Positions 5,619 to 6,157 of a stretch of 6,157 nucleotides of DNA are shown here, in pieces. The number at the start of each line of letters is the position of its first letter. Position 1 is the stretch's first letter. Source of the DNA: Lachnoclostridium sp. (GTDB lineage Bacteria > Bacillota > Clostridia > Lachnospirales > Lachnospiraceae); contig DMCD01000055.1 of NCBI GenBank assembly GCA_003445895.1, positions 1 through 6,157 of the forward strand, in the 5' to 3' direction. Made by a program: the position numbers and the translations under genes. Below the pieces are notes generated by a model, which searched no databases, was not told the DNA's origin, and saw nothing but the letters and a program-made list of their open reading frames with translations.

Positions 5619-6157
5619 TTATCTCTTGCGGTCAGAAAGAACCGCAATCAGGATGACCACTGCCTTGACGACGGACTGATAGTAGGAAGAAACGCCCAGG
5701 ATGTTCAGTCCGTTGTTCAGAACCGCGATGATGAGGACGCCGACGAAGGTGCCCCAGATGCGGCCGCGGCCGCCGTTCATGCTGGTGCCGCCCAGCGCAA
5801 CGGAAGCGATGGCATCCAGCTCATATCCGTCGCCCAGGGTGGGCTGTGCGGAATTCAGTCTGGACAGAAGAATCAGTCCCGACAGAGCTGCCATGCAGCC
5901 GGAAATCGCGTAAGCGCAGAGCTTGGTGCGGTCGATGTTGACGCCTGCCAGCTTTGCGGAAACCGCGTTGCTTCCGGTCGCATAAATCCGGCGTCCGAAG
6001 GTGGTCTTCTCCAGAACAAACATAAATACCAGGAACACGGCCACAAAGAGAATGACCGGGAACGGAATTCCTAATACACTGCCCTTGCCCACAAACTTAA
6101 GCAGCGGGCTGGAGCCGAGTCCCGAGATGGGTTTTCCGTTCATGAAGATCATGGTGA
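5619..6157 (-). CDS. rbsC: Ribose-type ABC transporter permease (RbsC-like), C-terminal part
   Basis: This is a membrane subunit of a sugar ABC importer (BPD_transp_2 family); it forms the channel and couples to the ATPase. About 178 C-terminal residues are visible, and the frame stays open through the right edge of the window. The sequence parallels the end of E. coli RbsC closely: NGKPISG, LGIPFPVILF, the cytoplasmic coupling stretch TTFGRRIYATGSNAVSAKLAGVNIDRTK, then SRLNSAQPTLGDGYELDAIASVALGGTSMNGGRGRIWGT and LNNGLNILGVSSYYQSVVKAVVILIAVL. Roughly four membrane segments are present. It precedes the binding-protein gene in the same direction, which fits the common A-C-B gene order, so the ATPase is expected upstream outside the window. 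Ribose specificity rests on the similarity and the partner protein. Confidence 0.93.
   Translation of the reverse strand, partial: TMIFMNGKPISGLGSSPLLKFVGKGSVLGIPFPVILFVAVFLVFMFVLEKTTFGRRIYATGSNAVSAKLAGVNIDRTKLCAYAISGCMAALSGLILLSRLNSAQPTLGDGYELDAIASVALGGTSMNGGRGRIWGTFVGVLIIAVLNNGLNILGVSSYYQSVVKAVVILIAVLSDRKR

Noticed and set aside
5052..6074. Long + strand open frame opposite rbsB and rbsC
   Set aside because: It runs antisense through two well-supported transporter genes and their intergenic gap, and its product is low-complexity Ser/Ala-rich with no family resemblance.

Overview
The window looks like a stretch of chromosome from an anaerobic, gut-type Firmicute, most likely Lachnospiraceae/Clostridia. 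The evidence is the infC-rpmI-rplT order, strong AGGAGG-type ribosome binding sites, a lipoprotein-anchored sugar-binding protein of Gram-positive type, MATE exporters, and an IF3 N-terminus ([14 protein letters not shown]) of the kind I recognise from that family. The family-level placement is by recall of protein style, not by a search.

Layout, left to right. (1) Positions 1-740, + strand: the C-terminal half of a MATE-family exporter cut by the window edge. (2) Positions 735-1367, - strand: a UPF0173/UlaG-like metallo-beta-lactamase-fold hydrolase whose stop overlaps the MATE stop tail to tail. (3) Positions 1437-2849, - strand: a complete translation operon. A TTGACA promoter is followed by a structured leader of about 180 nt with an intrinsic terminator/attenuator, then infC (IF3, apparently starting at AUU), rpmI (L35), rplT (L20) and a very strong intrinsic terminator. 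(4) Positions 2891-4297, - strand: a second, complete MATE exporter with its own likely promoter and a perfect hairpin in its 5' UTR. (5) Positions 4441-6157, - strand: the 3' end of a ribose-type ABC importer operon, with rbsC-like permease (partial) and then rbsB-like binding lipoprotein, followed by a 13-bp hairpin. The ATPase (rbsA-like) would be expected just outside the window, upstream of the permease.

How the genes work together. infC, rpmI and rplT form one ribosome-assembly/initiation unit. By analogy with Bacillus, L20 probably represses the operon through leader attenuation, and IF3 could additionally control itself through its AUU start codon. The permease and binding protein form one sugar importer, in which nearly all the ribose-contacting residues known from E. 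coli RbsB can be aligned. The two MATE proteins and the hydrolase are independent single genes.

I found no mobile element, CRISPR array, tRNA or rRNA, and no sign of an undescribed multi-gene system. The most interesting content is regulatory: the infC leader with mutually exclusive pairings, the AUU start, and the inverted repeats around the second MATE promoter.
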